A stretch of DNA of 64,000 nucleotides, taken from NCBI RefSeq assembly GCF_003816055.1, contig NZ_CP033906.1, positions 496,001 through 560,000 on the forward strand. Direction: 5' to 3'. The DNA is from Bacillus sp. FJAT-42376. GTDB lineage: Bacteria > Bacillota > Bacilli > Bacillales > Bacillaceae. Position numbers and translations under genes: made by a program. Below the pieces are notes generated by a model that was not told where the DNA came from, searched no databases, and was given only the letters and a program-made list of their open reading frames with translations. Numbering within the stretch: position 1 is the first letter of the stretch; every line of letters starts with the position of its first letter. Positions 22,279 through 31,994 of the stretch are shown piece by piece.

Positions 22279-22412
22279 GGGGTAGTTAGCGGCAGTCCGG
22301 TATGCATTTCCAGTGCTTCCAGAGACTTTTGCAGCGTCAATAAGTGATTTGCCGCAGGCTGTTACGCTTTATGAATGGTACATTTTAATTGAACTTGATG
22401 GAGGAAACCAGT

Positions 22413-23240
22413 ATGGCATTTGAAGGTATATCTGTACTTAGGTACTTAGGCACTGCCATTGATATTCTCCTAGTTTGGTTCGTTATATATAAACTGATTA
22501 TGGTAATTAGAGGAACAAAAGCCGTTCAGCTGCTGAAAGGGATCATCGTCATTCTTTTGGTCAAAACAATAAGCGGATTTTTGGGACTCAATACAATTTT
22601 TTGGCTAATGGACCAAGCTATTTCATGGGGATTTATCGCAATCATTGTCATTTTTCAGCCCGAACTGAGAAGGGCTCTTGAACAGCTCGGAAGGGGGCGT
22701 CTGTTTTCAAAGAGTGCGTTTCCTGAAGAGGATGAGCGGGTGAAGCTGACTGATGACATCGTCAAGGCAACTTCTTATATGGCGAAACGCCGCATCGGTG
22801 CTTTGATGACCATGGAGAGGGAGACGGGTATGGGGGATTACATCGAAACCGGAATTCCGATGAATGCCAATGTTTCATCCGAGCTGTTAATCAACGTATT
22901 TATACCGAATACTCCGCTCCATGATGGGGCTGTTATTTTAAGAGGCAGCCAAATTGCTGCCGCAGCCTGCTATCTGCCTTTATCAGAGAGCCCGCTGATT
23001 TCAAAGGAGCTGGGAACGAGGCACCGCGCAGCTGTAGGAATCAGTGAAGTCACCGATAGCATAACGATTATCGTATCCGAAGAAACAGGCAGCATTTCAG
23101 TGGCTAGAAATGGAGAGCTGCACCGGAATCTCGATGAGGATTCACTGAAAAGCCTCTTATCATCAAATTCGAACAGGCAAGGCCGGACACGTTCCGCTTC
23201 CTCAGGCCGCTGGCAATGGAGGGGGAAGAAAAATGGATAA
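22413..23240 (+). CDS. cdaA: Diadenylate cyclase CdaA
   Basis: Makes the essential second messenger cyclic di-AMP from two ATP, controlling potassium and osmolyte balance. 275 residues (B. subtilis 273). Three N-terminal membrane segments (about 10-32, 38-58, 66-84) precede the DAC domain, whose catalytic DGA is at 171-173 and RHR at 203-205. The start at 22413 is set by GGAGG 8 bases upstream; 22389 is not supported. It overlaps cdaR by 8 bases and heads the conserved cdaA-cdaR-glmM operon. Confidence 0.96.
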   Translation: MAFEGISVLRYLGTAIDILLVWFVIYKLIMVIRGTKAVQLLKGIIVILLVKTISGFLGLNTIFWLMDQAISWGFIAIIVIFQPELRRALEQLGRGRLFSKSAFPEEDERVKLTDDIVKATSYMAKRRIGALMTMERETGMGDYIETGIPMNANVSSELLINVFIPNTPLHDGAVILRGSQIAAAACYLPLSESPLISKELGTRHRAAVGISEVTDSITIIVSEETGSISVARNGELHRNLDEDSLKSLLSSNSNRQGRTRSASSGRWQWRGKKNG

Positions 23241-24534
23241 GTTAATGAATAACAACTGGTTTATGAGAATCATCGCTCTTTTGCTTGCACTTATGATTTA
23301 TCTGTCTGTGAATACAGATACGACCAGGAACAGCAACAATGCGGTGAAAAATGATGAACCGCAGAAAAATGAGCTTTTCCATAAGCCTCCTGGAACAGAC
23401 AGTAAAAATGATCCCTCTCCAAATGAAACGTCTGCAACGATCGAAAATGTAGACCTGAAAGCTGAGACAGGGAATGCAAATTATGTCGTTTCCGGACTTC
23501 CTGAAACCGTCTCTGTCAATATAACCGGGCCGAACAGCCAGGTAACGATTGCAAAACAGAGGCGCAACGTGGAAGTGTTTGCCGATTTGACCGGGCTTGA
23601 ACCAGGAGAGCACAAAGTGGATCTGAAATACAGAAATCTCGACAGCTCTTTAAAAGTAACGCTTGATCCGGGTACAGTTAAAGTCAAGATCGATGAAAAA
23701 ACGACAAAAGAGTTTCCTATAGAAGCTTCTTTTATAAATGAAGAACAAATTGCAGAAGGCTACAAGCCGGGTGACCCGGTTCTGAATCCGAAAACGGTCA
23801 GGGTGACGGGGTCCAAAGCGATTATTAATCAGATTTCTTATGTCAGGGCAAGGGTAAACCTGCAGGATGCTGATGCCGATGTAAAACAGCAGGCACAGGT
23901 CATTGTGTATGATAAGAATGGAAATATTCTGCCGGTTGAAACGTCCCCGAGAAATGTGGAGGTCACCGTCCCGATTAAAAGCCCGAGCAGAACTCTTTCT
24001 GTAAAACTGAACCAGACCGGTCAGCCGCCCGATGGAGTAACAATCCGGTCAATCAGTATTTCTCCAAGCGAAGTGACGGCATACGGACCGCAGGATATTC
24101 TGGATGGCTTAAAGGAAATCAGCGGACCCGATCTGGATTTGAGCAAAATTACAGAAGACAGTGTGGTTGAATTGGGCCTTCCTCTGCCGGAAGGGGTCAG
24201 AGAGCTTTCGCAGCAGAAGGTCCAAGTGAAAATAGATATAGATAAAGACGGGGAAAAAGTGCTGAAAGGCATCCCGATTGAAACGGCTGGACTGGATGAA
24301 GGAAAGTCAATTGAATATCTTGACCCCTCTGTTCAGGCGTTTGATATTACGGTAACAGGCTCTGAAGATCGCCTGAAGAAAGTATCTTCCAATGATTTTC
24401 AGCTGCTTGTCAATGCAGCCGGCCTAGAAGACGGGGAGCAAAAGATAAAGGTTGAGGTAAAGGGACCGAATGATGTGAAATGGTCACTGCCCCAAGAAGA
24501 AGCAACAATTCGTATTTCGGCACTTCAATCTTGA
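23233..24534 (+). CDS. cdaR: CdaA regulator CdaR (YbbR domains)
   Basis: Membrane-anchored extracytoplasmic protein that binds CdaA and tunes its activity. 433 residues, shorter than B. subtilis CdaR (483). One N-terminal TM (about 8-22, [12 protein letters not shown]), a polar Asn/Pro-rich linker (about 25-65), then several repeated YbbR domains rich in beta strands, each with phrases like [13 protein letters not shown] or [13 protein letters not shown]. It overlaps cdaA and is 26 bases from glmM. Confidence 0.93.
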   Translation: MDKLMNNNWFMRIIALLLALMIYLSVNTDTTRNSNNAVKNDEPQKNELFHKPPGTDSKNDPSPNETSATIENVDLKAETGNANYVVSGLPETVSVNITGPNSQVTIAKQRRNVEVFADLTGLEPGEHKVDLKYRNLDSSLKVTLDPGTVKVKIDEKTTKEFPIEASFINEEQIAEGYKPGDPVLNPKTVRVTGSKAIINQISYVRARVNLQDADADVKQQAQVIVYDKNGNILPVETSPRNVEVTVPIKSPSRTLSVKLNQTGQPPDGVTIRSISISPSEVTAYGPQDILDGLKEISGPDLDLSKITEDSVVELGLPLPEGVRELSQQKVQVKIDIDKDGEKVLKGIPIETAGLDEGKSIEYLDPSVQAFDITVTGSEDRLKKVSSNDFQLLVNAAGLEDGEQKIKVEVKGPNDVKWSLPQEEATIRISALQS

Positions 24535-24560
24535 GGAACAGAAAAAGGAGCGAATCTATC

Positions 24561-25907
24561 ATGGGTAAGTATTTTGGAACAGATGGAGTAAGAGGAGTGG
24601 CAAACAGCGAGCTGACGCCTGAATTGGCATTTAAAATCGGCCGTTTTGGCGGATATGTCCTGACAAAGGACAAAGATCGTCCGAAGGTATTAATCGGACG
24701 TGATACACGCGTATCCGGACATATGCTGGAAGGAGCCCTTGTTGCCGGTCTTCTTTCCATCGGAGCGGAAGTGATGCGTTTAGGCGTGATTTCTACTCCT
24801 GGTGTTTCTTATTTAACCAAAGCATTAGGAGCTCAAGCAGGCGTGATGATTTCCGCCTCTCACAATCCTGTTCAGGATAACGGAATCAAATTCTTTGGGC
24901 CGGACGGCTTCAAGCTTGTTGATGAACAGGAGCTTGAAATTGAAGGACTGATGGATCAGGAAGAGGATCATCTTCCAAGACCAGTAGGAGCAGATCTTGG
25001 TCAGGTGAATGACTATTTCGAAGGCGGACAGAAATACCTTCAATTCCTGAAGCAGACGGTAGATGAAGAATTTGCCGGAATCCATGTAGCCCTTGACTGC
25101 GCACATGGAGCAACATCTTCTTTGGCTACACATCTGTTTGCTGATCTGGAAGCAGATGTTTCCACGATGGGAACTTCTCCTAATGGTCTGAACATTAATG
25201 ATGGTGTTGGTTCAACTCATCCGGAAGCGATGGCTGCATTTGTCCTTGAAAAAGGCGCGGATATCGGGCTTGCGTTTGATGGAGACGGCGACCGTTTAAT
25301 TGCAGTAGATGAAAAAGGAAATATTGTAGATGGCGATCAGATTATGTTTATCTGTGCAAAATATTTAAAGGACCAAGGCCAGCTGAATCAGGATACGGTC
25401 GTTTCAACCGTAATGAGCAACCTTGGATTCTATAAAGGTCTTGACGCTTCTGGCATTCAAAGTGTTCAGACAGCTGTAGGCGACCGTTATGTGGTGGAGG
25501 AAATGAAAAAGAACCATTACAATCTTGGCGGAGAACAGTCCGGCCACATCATTTTTCTTGACTACAACACAACAGGAGATGGCCTCTTAACAGCCATTCA
25601 GCTTGTGAACATTCTAAAGGTAACAGGAAAAACCCTTTCTGAACTGGCTGAAGAAATGACGAAATTCCCTCAGCTATTAGTGAACGTAAAAGTATCTGAT
25701 AAACATCATGTTACGGATAATGCCAAAGTGAGTGCGATCATTGAAGAAGTTGAAAAAGAAATGGCTGGAAACGGAAGAATTCTTGTCCGTCCTTCCGGAA
25801 CAGAGCCGCTTGTGCGGGTCATGGCAGAAGCTCCGACAGAAGAGCTTTGCCGTCAGTATGTAGACCGTATCGTTTCGGTTGTAAAAGAAGAGATGGGCAT
25901 CGAATAA
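24561..25907 (+). CDS. glmM: Phosphoglucosamine mutase GlmM
   Basis: Interconverts glucosamine-6-phosphate and glucosamine-1-phosphate on the way to UDP-GlcNAc for peptidoglycan. 448 residues, the B. subtilis length. The phosphorylated serine is S100 in [12 protein letters not shown], the metal loop is DGDGDR near 240, and the phosphate-binding [12 protein letters not shown] is near the end. The start follows AAAGGAG. GlmM is known to bind and inhibit CdaA, which fits the shared operon. The product of glmS, encoded next, is its substrate. Confidence 0.97.
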   Translation: MGKYFGTDGVRGVANSELTPELAFKIGRFGGYVLTKDKDRPKVLIGRDTRVSGHMLEGALVAGLLSIGAEVMRLGVISTPGVSYLTKALGAQAGVMISASHNPVQDNGIKFFGPDGFKLVDEQELEIEGLMDQEEDHLPRPVGADLGQVNDYFEGGQKYLQFLKQTVDEEFAGIHVALDCAHGATSSLATHLFADLEADVSTMGTSPNGLNINDGVGSTHPEAMAAFVLEKGADIGLAFDGDGDRLIAVDEKGNIVDGDQIMFICAKYLKDQGQLNQDTVVSTVMSNLGFYKGLDASGIQSVQTAVGDRYVVEEMKKNHYNLGGEQSGHIIFLDYNTTGDGLLTAIQLVNILKVTGKTLSELAEEMTKFPQLLVNVKVSDKHHVTDNAKVSAIIEEVEKEMAGNGRILVRPSGTEPLVRVMAEAPTEELCRQYVDRIVSVVKEEMGIE

Positions 25908-25925
25908 TATACATACGATTCCAGG

Positions 25926-25957
25926 AAAAACGGGGCCTAAGCGCCCCGTTTTTTTTA
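25926..25957 (+). terminator. Terminator of cdaA-cdaR-glmM
   Basis: AACGGGGC pairs with GCCCCGTT around a short loop, followed by a run of eight or more T. Confidence 0.88.
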
Positions 25958-26271
25958 TCCGAATGCCTGTATGAAGGCATGGTGCTGAATTTTTTTTTGG
26001 TGTGGAAGGAGAGGTTAGACCGTGCAGCCGCCCCCCATAAAAATATTTCATGCGATGATGGAATCATAAAATTTTCCTTTTGTACTGTGCTGATTCTCCC
26101 TTGCAAAGAGAAAAAGAAGTATAAAAAATCCATCTTTTTATGCAAAAAAGGTTAGAAGACCTCTCAAAAAGGGTAAAAGTCATCTTGCATCTGTCCTTAA
26201 CGAGACATCCATTAGCAACATATACTAACGGTGTCGGAGGGTAAAGAGCAAACCGTAGGGAGATATTAGGA
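25958..26271. other. Gene-free stretch upstream of glmS
   Basis: About 310 AT-rich bases. A short ATGCCT/AGGCAT hairpin with a T run lies at 25962-25999, and a weak promoter-like pair TTAACG (26197-26202) and TATACT (26221-26226) is visible. The frame open from 25847 has no ribosome-binding site or family features and is not called. Confidence 0.5.
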
Positions 26272-26301
26272 TTGACGGTTTTCTCCGATGTATTGTAATA
26301 T
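26272..26301 (+). promoter_or_regulatory. SigA promoter of glmS
   Basis: TTGACG (26272-26277), 18 bases, TAATAT (26296-26301). Transcription from here would include the whole ribozyme. Confidence 0.65.
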
Positions 26302-26339
26302 AAACCTTGTGTTTCGCTTTATGATCCCGGGTAATGATT

Positions 26340-26509
26340 AAAGTGAAATGCAGAGCAAGACAAAGCGCCTGAACTAAGCACGGACGGCCCATCGCTTAGT
26401 TGACGAGGAGGAGGTTTATCGATGAATCGGCGGATACCTCCCGGCTGTACGATAGCAGCCGCAAGTCTTTCTTTAAAACAGGGGGGCAACTTCCTGGACA
26501 AAGAGAGGG
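26340..26509 (+). promoter_or_regulatory. glmS ribozyme-riboswitch
   Basis: Self-cleaving RNA that uses glucosamine-6-phosphate as cofactor and lowers glmS expression when that sugar is plentiful. The conserved strings are all here: AGCGCC at the cleavage site (cut expected between 26364 and 26365), TTGACGAGGAGGAGG with TTATCGA, TCGGCGGAT, CCTCCCGGCTG, AGCCGCAAGTCTTTCTTTAA and GGACAAAGAG. An extra stem just upstream (26312-26321 with 26339-26348) could insulate it. Confidence 0.95.
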
Positions 26510-26548
26510 ACACTAATCGAATCCTATAAAAACAACTAACATGTGTGA

Positions 26549-26592
26549 GGGGACAGAGAAGGTCCCCGAATTTTAAAGGCTTTCCTGTCCCC
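26549..26592 (+). promoter_or_regulatory. Two mutually exclusive hairpins between ribozyme and glmS
   Basis: GGGGAC (26549-26554) can pair with GTCCCC (26562-26567) across a 7-base loop. Alternatively GGGGACAG (26549-26556) pairs perfectly with CTGTCCCC (26585-26592), ending 12 bases before the ribosome-binding site GGGAGG. No T run follows either. The function is unknown. Confidence 0.55.
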
Positions 26593-26617
26593 CTTACCGA
26601 GCGGGAGGAAAACGATT

Positions 26618-28420
26618 ATGTGTGGTATTGTAGGTTACATTGGACAAAGTGATTCAAAGGAAATTTTGCTTAAAGGTTTGGAAAAGCTTGAGTACCGCGG
26701 ATACGATTCTGCAGGGATTGCTCTTTCAGGCACGGACGGCGTGACGGTATTTAAAGAAAAAGGACGCATCGCAGATCTTCGCTCCATCGTAGATTCAAGT
26801 GTGATTGCCCCTGTTGGAATCGGTCACACACGCTGGGCGACTCATGGTGAACCAAGCCGCGTAAACGCACATCCTCATCAAAGTGCTTCTTCACGCCTGA
26901 CTTTGGTTCATAATGGTGTAATCGAGAACTACGTGCAGCTGAAAAAAGACTACCTGCAGGATGTGGAGCTTCAAAGTGAAACAGACACGGAAGTAGTCGT
27001 TCAGGTTATCGAAAAAATGATGGAAAAAGGAGCGGGCGTAGAAGAAGCATTCGCGCAAACTCTTTCCATTCTTAAGGGATCTTACGCAATCGGATTGCTC
27101 GATAATCAAGATCCAAATACAATTTACGTAGCAAAAAACAAAAGCCCGCTTTTGGTTGGACTTGGAGAAGGATTTAATGTGATTGCCTCTGATGCAATGG
27201 CAATGCTTCAAGTAACAAACCAGTATGTTGAGCTTATGGATAAAGAAATGGTTATTGTCACTCGTGAGCAGGCTGTCATTAAGACTCTGACTGGAGAAGT
27301 GGTTGAACGTGCTCCTTACACAGCAGAAATTGACGCAAGCGATATCGAAAAAGGAACATACCCTCACTACATGTTGAAAGAAACTGACGAGCAGCCGCTT
27401 GTATTGCGGAAAATCGTTCAAAAATATCAAAATGAAGACGGCAAGCTGACGATTGATCAAAACATCGTAGATGCGATTGATGAAGCAGACCGTATTTATA
27501 TCGTAGCATGCGGAACAAGCTACCACGCGGGTCTTGTAGGAAAGCAGTTCATTGAAAGATGGGCAAAAACACCGGTAGAAGTACACGTGGCAAGCGAATT
27601 CTCATACAACATGCCATTGCTTTCCGAAAAGCCGCTATTCGTTTTCATTTCTCAAAGCGGAGAAACAGCGGACAGCCGTGCCGTTCTTGTTCAGATCAAA
27701 GAACTTGGCTACAAAGCATTGACGCTGACAAACGTACAAGGCTCCACGCTTTCCCGTGAAGCGGATTTCACCCTTCTTCTTCATGCAGGCCCTGAAATCG
27801 CAGTCGCTTCTACAAAAGCGTACACAGCGCAGCTTGCAGTTCTAGCCATCACAGCTGCTGTTACAGCAGAAATGAAAGGCCACGAACTTGAGCTTGATCT
27901 TGTGAAAGAGCTTGGGATCGCTGCTAACGCAATGGAAGCCCTTTGCGACCAAAAAGAAGAGATGGAGTACATCGCACGCGAGTACCTGTCCACAACTCGC
28001 AACGCCTTCTTCATCGGCCGTGCGGTTGACTACTATGTAGGCCTTGAAGGCGCATTGAAACTGAAAGAAATCTCCTACATCCAGGCAGAAGGCTTTGCCG
28101 GAGGAGAGCTCAAGCACGGAACAATCGCATTGATCGAACAAGGAACTCCGGTTATCGCTCTTGCTACACAGGAGCACGTAAACTTGAGCATCCGCGGAAA
28201 CGTGAAGGAAGTTGCTGCCCGTGGAGCAAATCCTTGCATCATTTCTGCAAAAGGATTAGATCAGGAAGACGACCGTTTCGTCCTTCCGGAAGTACACGAA
28301 GCCCTGTCACCGCTTGCTTCCGTTATTCCCCTTCAGCTGATCGCTTACTATGCTGCCCTGCATAGAGGCTGTGACGTGGATAAGCCGCGTAACCTTGCAA
28401 AGAGTGTGACGGTTGAGTAA
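26618..28420 (+). CDS. glmS: Glutamine-fructose-6-phosphate aminotransferase GlmS
   Basis: Makes glucosamine-6-phosphate from fructose-6-phosphate and glutamine, the committed step to UDP-GlcNAc. 600 residues, the B. subtilis length. The nucleophile is Cys2 (MCGIVGYIG) of the N-terminal glutaminase domain (1-240). Two SIS sugar-isomerase domains follow, with CGTSYHAG and SQSGETADS motifs, and the conserved C-terminus is [13 protein letters not shown]. It is controlled by the ribozyme in its leader and lies directly after glmM, which uses its product. Confidence 0.98.
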   Translation: MCGIVGYIGQSDSKEILLKGLEKLEYRGYDSAGIALSGTDGVTVFKEKGRIADLRSIVDSSVIAPVGIGHTRWATHGEPSRVNAHPHQSASSRLTLVHNGVIENYVQLKKDYLQDVELQSETDTEVVVQVIEKMMEKGAGVEEAFAQTLSILKGSYAIGLLDNQDPNTIYVAKNKSPLLVGLGEGFNVIASDAMAMLQVTNQYVELMDKEMVIVTREQAVIKTLTGEVVERAPYTAEIDASDIEKGTYPHYMLKETDEQPLVLRKIVQKYQNEDGKLTIDQNIVDAIDEADRIYIVACGTSYHAGLVGKQFIERWAKTPVEVHVASEFSYNMPLLSEKPLFVFISQSGETADSRAVLVQIKELGYKALTLTNVQGSTLSREADFTLLLHAGPEIAVASTKAYTAQLAVLAITAAVTAEMKGHELELDLVKELGIAANAMEALCDQKEEMEYIAREYLSTTRNAFFIGRAVDYYVGLEGALKLKEISYIQAEGFAGGELKHGTIALIEQGTPVIALATQEHVNLSIRGNVKEVAARGANPCIISAKGLDQEDDRFVLPEVHEALSPLASVIPLQLIAYYAALHRGCDVDKPRNLAKSVTVE

Positions 28421-28448
28421 TAGCTGGAAAAGATAATCCATGAAAAAC

Positions 28449-28497
28449 AACCCCCATACATTTTGATTAATTCTTATCAAAATGTATGGGGGTTTTC
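28449..28497 (+). terminator. Terminator of glmS
   Basis: A 19-pair perfect stem starting AACCCCCATAC and ending GTATGGGGGTT, with an 8-base loop and TTCT after it. Confidence 0.85.
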
Positions 28498-28546
28498 TAT
28501 TTATAATCAAACTTTATTTTAAATGATCAGAATCAAAGCAAAGGCT

Positions 28547-28585
28547 CACCCTTTTAGATTATAGTTATCTAAAGGGGTGTTTTTA
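28547..28585 (+). terminator. Orphan terminator after glmS
   Basis: CACCCTTTTAGAT pairs with ATCTAAAGGGGTG (one G-T pair), followed by TTTTTAT. No gene lies between it and the glmS terminator. It is in the 372-base gap 28421-28792, where I see nothing else firm. Confidence 0.7.
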
Positions 28586-28792
28586 TCTGCGTCCCTTAAA
28601 AGAGTCAGATGTATGGAAAATACGAAGAGCCAGGAAATGATTGGCCGGCACTAAACAAAAAATACTTTTTTATGGCCACGCTTAAAACGAGTGCAAAAAC
28701 GGGAATATGGATGAAAAGAGTTAGTGATTGCCAGTCATCGCAAAGCTGATAGGATAACCAGTACATAAATAAACAAAGAAAGTGAGTATACC

Positions 28793-29794
28793 ATGACTTT
28801 TGTTTCTTTAGATCAAGTAATGAAAGAAGAAGCTCACCGGATTATTTTAAAGAATGTAGATTTAGTTATTGGTGAGTCCTCGCATATCGGGATAAAGATG
28901 TCCAATGAAGAAAGTGTCATGCTGTTTGATTTGATAACAGGGAGAATTCCTCCTTCCAGCGGCCATATCCATAGAGAGACAGAATCGATTTTTTCGCAAA
29001 TGAAAGATGAGGGCTTATATGATTCGCTAACCGTTCAAAGCTACCTGAAATTTTTTAAGCAGCTTGCAGATTATCCGGACCCTTTGGAGGAATCCGTTGC
29101 TGCCTTTTCTCTGCTGGATGTGTGGGGTGCGAAAATCAAAAAATTGACAGATGATCAGAAAAGAAGGGTCAGCTTATTTCGAATGTCTTTGTTTTCTCCT
29201 GATGTGCTGCTAATTGAAAATCCGTTAGAAAACTTATCGGGTGAAGGAATTGAGCTTTATTTAAAAGCGGTTGAACATGTCCGCTGCGGTATCACGGCAA
29301 CGGTCATCACCTCTAATTCAATCGAAGATTTATTGCTGTTAACCAGCGAGATCTACCGCTATAATCAAGCAGCGGGTCTGGAAAAAACTGATCTTCTCGC
29401 CGAAGACACGGATGACATACTCATGCAAAAGAAAGAGAGTGAAGCATTTAAGCCGAACCGTGTTTTCAAAGTAACATGTAAATTAGCGGATAAGACCATT
29501 TTTTTCAATCCTGATGAGATTGATTATATTGAAAGCATCAACAGTGTCAGCCATTTGCGCATTAATGAGGAATACTTCCCTACAGACTTGACTATGAATG
29601 ACCTCGAAGAGAAATTACATACATTCGGTTTTTTCAGATGCCACCGGTCGTATTTAGTTAACCTGCAGCGGGTTTCAGAATTGATTAGCTATTCAAAGAA
29701 CAGCTACACGCTGATTTTAAAAGGTCATCCAAATGTAAAGGTTCCTCTTTCCAGAACCCGTTTAGAAGAAATGAAGCAATTACTTGATTTTTAG
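28793..29794 (+). CDS. Degenerate ABC ATPase domain fused to a LytTR DNA-binding domain
   Basis: Probable transcriptional regulator of the ABC exporter encoded just downstream. Residues about 1-205 have the ABC ATPase layout but not its catalysis. The Walker A site reads GIKMSNEESVM (no GKS/T), the signature reads LTDDQKRRVSL, and the Walker B position reads LLIENPLENL instead of a DE pair. Residues about 228-331 form a LytTR domain with the typical IDYIESINSVSHLRI, FFRCHRSYLVNL and VPLSRTRLEE. 333 residues. ABC-LytTR fusions are known in Firmicutes; the ligand and target here are not. The ribosome-binding site is weak. Confidence 0.88.
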   Translation: MTFVSLDQVMKEEAHRIILKNVDLVIGESSHIGIKMSNEESVMLFDLITGRIPPSSGHIHRETESIFSQMKDEGLYDSLTVQSYLKFFKQLADYPDPLEESVAAFSLLDVWGAKIKKLTDDQKRRVSLFRMSLFSPDVLLIENPLENLSGEGIELYLKAVEHVRCGITATVITSNSIEDLLLLTSEIYRYNQAAGLEKTDLLAEDTDDILMQKKESEAFKPNRVFKVTCKLADKTIFFNPDEIDYIESINSVSHLRINEEYFPTDLTMNDLEEKLHTFGFFRCHRSYLVNLQRVSELISYSKNSYTLILKGHPNVKVPLSRTRLEEMKQLLDF

Positions 29795-29805
29795 CGTACA
29801 GGTGA

Positions 29806-29837
29806 GGCAGAAATGAGTACATTTCAGCCTTTTTTTG
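29806..29837 (+). terminator. Terminator after the LytTR fusion gene
   Basis: GGCAGAAATG pairs with CATTTCAGCC (one mismatch), followed by eight T. The regulator and the ABC genes are thus separate transcripts. Confidence 0.8.
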
Positions 29838-29852
29838 CTGCATTTGAGCTTC

Positions 29853-29910
29853 TTACAGTACTGTTCAGCGGACTTTTACGACTTTCCCCTTGATCAGTAC
29901 TAAACTGTAA
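29853..29910. promoter_or_regulatory. Candidate LytTR-type operator upstream of the ABC exporter
   Basis: TTACAGT (29853-29859) and its inverse ACTGTAA (29904-29910) flank a second pair of AGTACT palindromes (29857-29862 and 29896-29901). On the minus strand TACAGTT (29909-29903) matches the TACVGTT half-site known for LytTR proteins such as AgrA. No binding data; inference from position and pattern. Confidence 0.35.
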
Positions 29911-29965
29911 AACAGATGGGAAGCTTCATCAAACGCCCAACTTTTTATTTAAGGGAGTGGAGTAT

Positions 29966-30820
29966 ATGGAAAGACATACAGTGATTGATGCTGAACAGTT
30001 ATCCAAGCAGTTCAAAAACGAACCGGCATTAAAAAAACTTAGTTTCTCAGTCCGATCTGGTGAAATTTTTGGATTTCTGGGCCCCTCTGGATCAGGGAAA
30101 ACAACCACGATTAAAATACTAACCGGACAATTGGCGCAAACTTCAGGAAAAGCAACGGTATTAGGAAAACCCATCGAACAAATAAACGAAAGCATTTACG
30201 AACAAGTCGGCATTGTTACAGATAACAGTGGATTATATGAAAGAATGACCGTTTACAGCAACTTGAAGCTGTTCGCCAGGATTTTAGGAGTAGAGATGGA
30301 ACGGATTGATGTTCTTCTGAAAAGAGTGGGGCTGTTCGGGCATAAAAATAAAATTGCCGGTAAGCTTTCGAAGGGGATGACACAGCGGCTGGTTCTGGCC
30401 AGAGCCATCTTGCATGAGCCAAAGGTGCTCTTCTTGGATGAACCGACGAGCGGTTTAGACCCGAGTACAGCTACATCTGTACACGAATTGCTGCTGGAGC
30501 TGAAAGAATCGGGGACGGCCATTTTCCTTACGACCCACAACATGGACGAGGCGGCTAAACTATGTGATCAAATTGCTCTTCTTCATGATGGGGTAATTGT
30601 AGAGCATGGAGCCCCTAAAGCGCTGTGCCTCAAGTACAATCGGAATAAACAGTATCAGATTCGATTAGAGGACGAGCGGGAATTTATGCTGCCTCACTCT
30701 GAGGAAACAGGGGAAAAGATCCAGCAGTGGATAGCCGCTGGCGAGCTTGTTACAATTCATTCCAATGAACCGACATTAGAAAAAGTGTTCCTGGAACTGA
30801 CGGGGAGGGAATTGCTTTGA
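29966..30820 (+). CDS. ABC transporter ATP-binding protein
   Basis: ATPase of an ABC-2-type exporter, 284 residues. Walker A is GPSGSGKTT (about 39-47), the signature is LSKGMTQRL near 135, Walker B is VLFLDEPTSGLDP near 160, and the switch His is in LTTHN. A C-terminal extension of about 65 residues follows the ATPase core. ATG 29966 is chosen over the in-frame GTG 29957 because AGGGAG lies 8 bases before it. The stop overlaps the permease start by 4 bases. The substrate is unknown; drugs, peptides or lantibiotics are usual for such pairs. Confidence 0.9.
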   Translation: MERHTVIDAEQLSKQFKNEPALKKLSFSVRSGEIFGFLGPSGSGKTTTIKILTGQLAQTSGKATVLGKPIEQINESIYEQVGIVTDNSGLYERMTVYSNLKLFARILGVEMERIDVLLKRVGLFGHKNKIAGKLSKGMTQRLVLARAILHEPKVLFLDEPTSGLDPSTATSVHELLLELKESGTAIFLTTHNMDEAAKLCDQIALLHDGVIVEHGAPKALCLKYNRNKQYQIRLEDEREFMLPHSEETGEKIQQWIAAGELVTIHSNEPTLEKVFLELTGRELL

Positions 30821-31563
30821 GAATTTCAGTAAAAAAAGTCAGAGCCATCACGGCTATGAAATTTCAGACGCTGCTGAATAATACGGGAGTCATGTTAGGG
30901 CCGATTCTCGCTTTGGGATTTGTGTTTGTCATTAAAAATATTATGCCGGATGTAGATGTAAACAATGAAGGAGTATCCTTTTCAACGAATGCATTCGCCC
31001 TGAGCTTCGGGATTATTTTCAACATCGCCATAGCTGGAATCTCTATGAGCAGTGCTCCATTAGCAGAAGAAAAGGAAAAGAACACATTGAGAGTACTCAT
31101 GACGTCCTCTGTTAATGGTCTGGAGTACTTGATAGGGACACTGCTGCCTCCTTTTCTGCTGTTAATCCTGGTCAATCTGCTGATGATTCCTGTGAGCGGG
31201 TCTTCATTTGGGAACATCCCATTTGGAACCTTCTTCATGATGACAACTGCAGCGAGCCTGATCAGCCTGATCATAGGGTATATTATTGGAATTTTCTCTA
31301 AAAACCAGGCGCAGGCTTCCTTATTGAGCATGCCGATAACCTTGCTTTTGACTTCCGTACCTGCAGTGAAGCTTTTCCAGGAGGATTTGTCCGCCATATT
31401 GGACTATACCTACACAGGGGTGCTGACAAACTATGTGAACGGTATCGTTTCTGAGAGCGGCTATATATGGAATGCCACCGACATTAGTGTCCTCATCGGC
31501 TGGCTGGCTGCTGCATTAGGGGTTTTTGTTTACGCCTATAAGAAAAACGGATTGGACCGTTAA
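30817..31563 (+). CDS. ABC-2 type permease (TTG start)
   Basis: Membrane partner of the preceding ATPase, 248 residues with about six hydrophobic segments (roughly 20-42, 56-78, 103-125, 138-162, 170-190, 222-242). It contains the ABC-2 phrase SSAPLAEEKEKNTLRVLM after the second segment. The start is TTG 30817, translationally coupled to the ATPase stop (TTGA), with GGGGAGGG upstream. The nearest convincing terminator is at 31825, so the small DUF6440 gene may be in the same transcript. Confidence 0.88.
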   Translation: MRISVKKVRAITAMKFQTLLNNTGVMLGPILALGFVFVIKNIMPDVDVNNEGVSFSTNAFALSFGIIFNIAIAGISMSSAPLAEEKEKNTLRVLMTSSVNGLEYLIGTLLPPFLLLILVNLLMIPVSGSSFGNIPFGTFFMMTTAASLISLIIGYIIGIFSKNQAQASLLSMPITLLLTSVPAVKLFQEDLSAILDYTYTGVLTNYVNGIVSESGYIWNATDISVLIGWLAAALGVFVYAYKKNGLDR

Positions 31564-31611
31564 GGTACTGCTTGTTCTTGCTGAAATGATTATTAAAGGA
31601 GGTGATTATTC

Positions 31612-31812
31612 ATGTTTGGTAAAAAAACGGAAAAGCGTTTCGATGAAAAGATGGTGCAAAATTATCAGCACGGCCTGATTTATATTCTCGTTGACCGTCA
31701 AACAGGAGTAAACTATTTGCATACATGGAACCCACAGGGCAGCGGACTCACCCCCCTGCTGGATGAGAAAGGTGAACCAATAGTGGAATGGATAGAGGAT
31801 GCTGATAAGTAA
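31612..31812 (+). CDS. DUF6440 family small protein
   Basis: 66-residue soluble protein of unknown function. The core ILVDRQTGVNYLHTWNPQGSG followed by LTPLLDEKGEP is the DUF6440 signature (written here in two parts). The ribosome-binding site AAAGGAGG is strong and well spaced. It lies 48 bases after the ABC permease, so cotranscription with the exporter is possible but not shown. Confidence 0.8.
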   Translation: MFGKKTEKRFDEKMVQNYQHGLIYILVDRQTGVNYLHTWNPQGSGLTPLLDEKGEPIVEWIEDADK

Positions 31813-31824
31813 TCGCAGATCAAT

Positions 31825-31855
31825 GGAACGGGTCTTTATGATTCGTTCTTTTTTA
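31825..31855 (+). terminator. Terminator after the DUF6440 gene
   Basis: GGAACG pairs with CGTTCT (five Watson-Crick pairs) across a long loop, followed by six T. Confidence 0.5.
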
Positions 31856-31994
31856 GTTCCTGAAATAAAAGGACTGGCATAAACATATAGAAAATTGAAT
31901 TTCCATATTTTTAATCAGGTATAAGCTTTGGAGGTTTCGTATTTCTTTGATAAAGTGAAGAGAAAGATTACGATCAAGCTGCAGGGGAGATTCC

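Noticed and set aside
25847-26155. 102-residue plus-strand frame over the end of glmM and the gap behind it
   Set aside because: No ribosome-binding site, it overlaps the terminator, and the composition is not protein-like.
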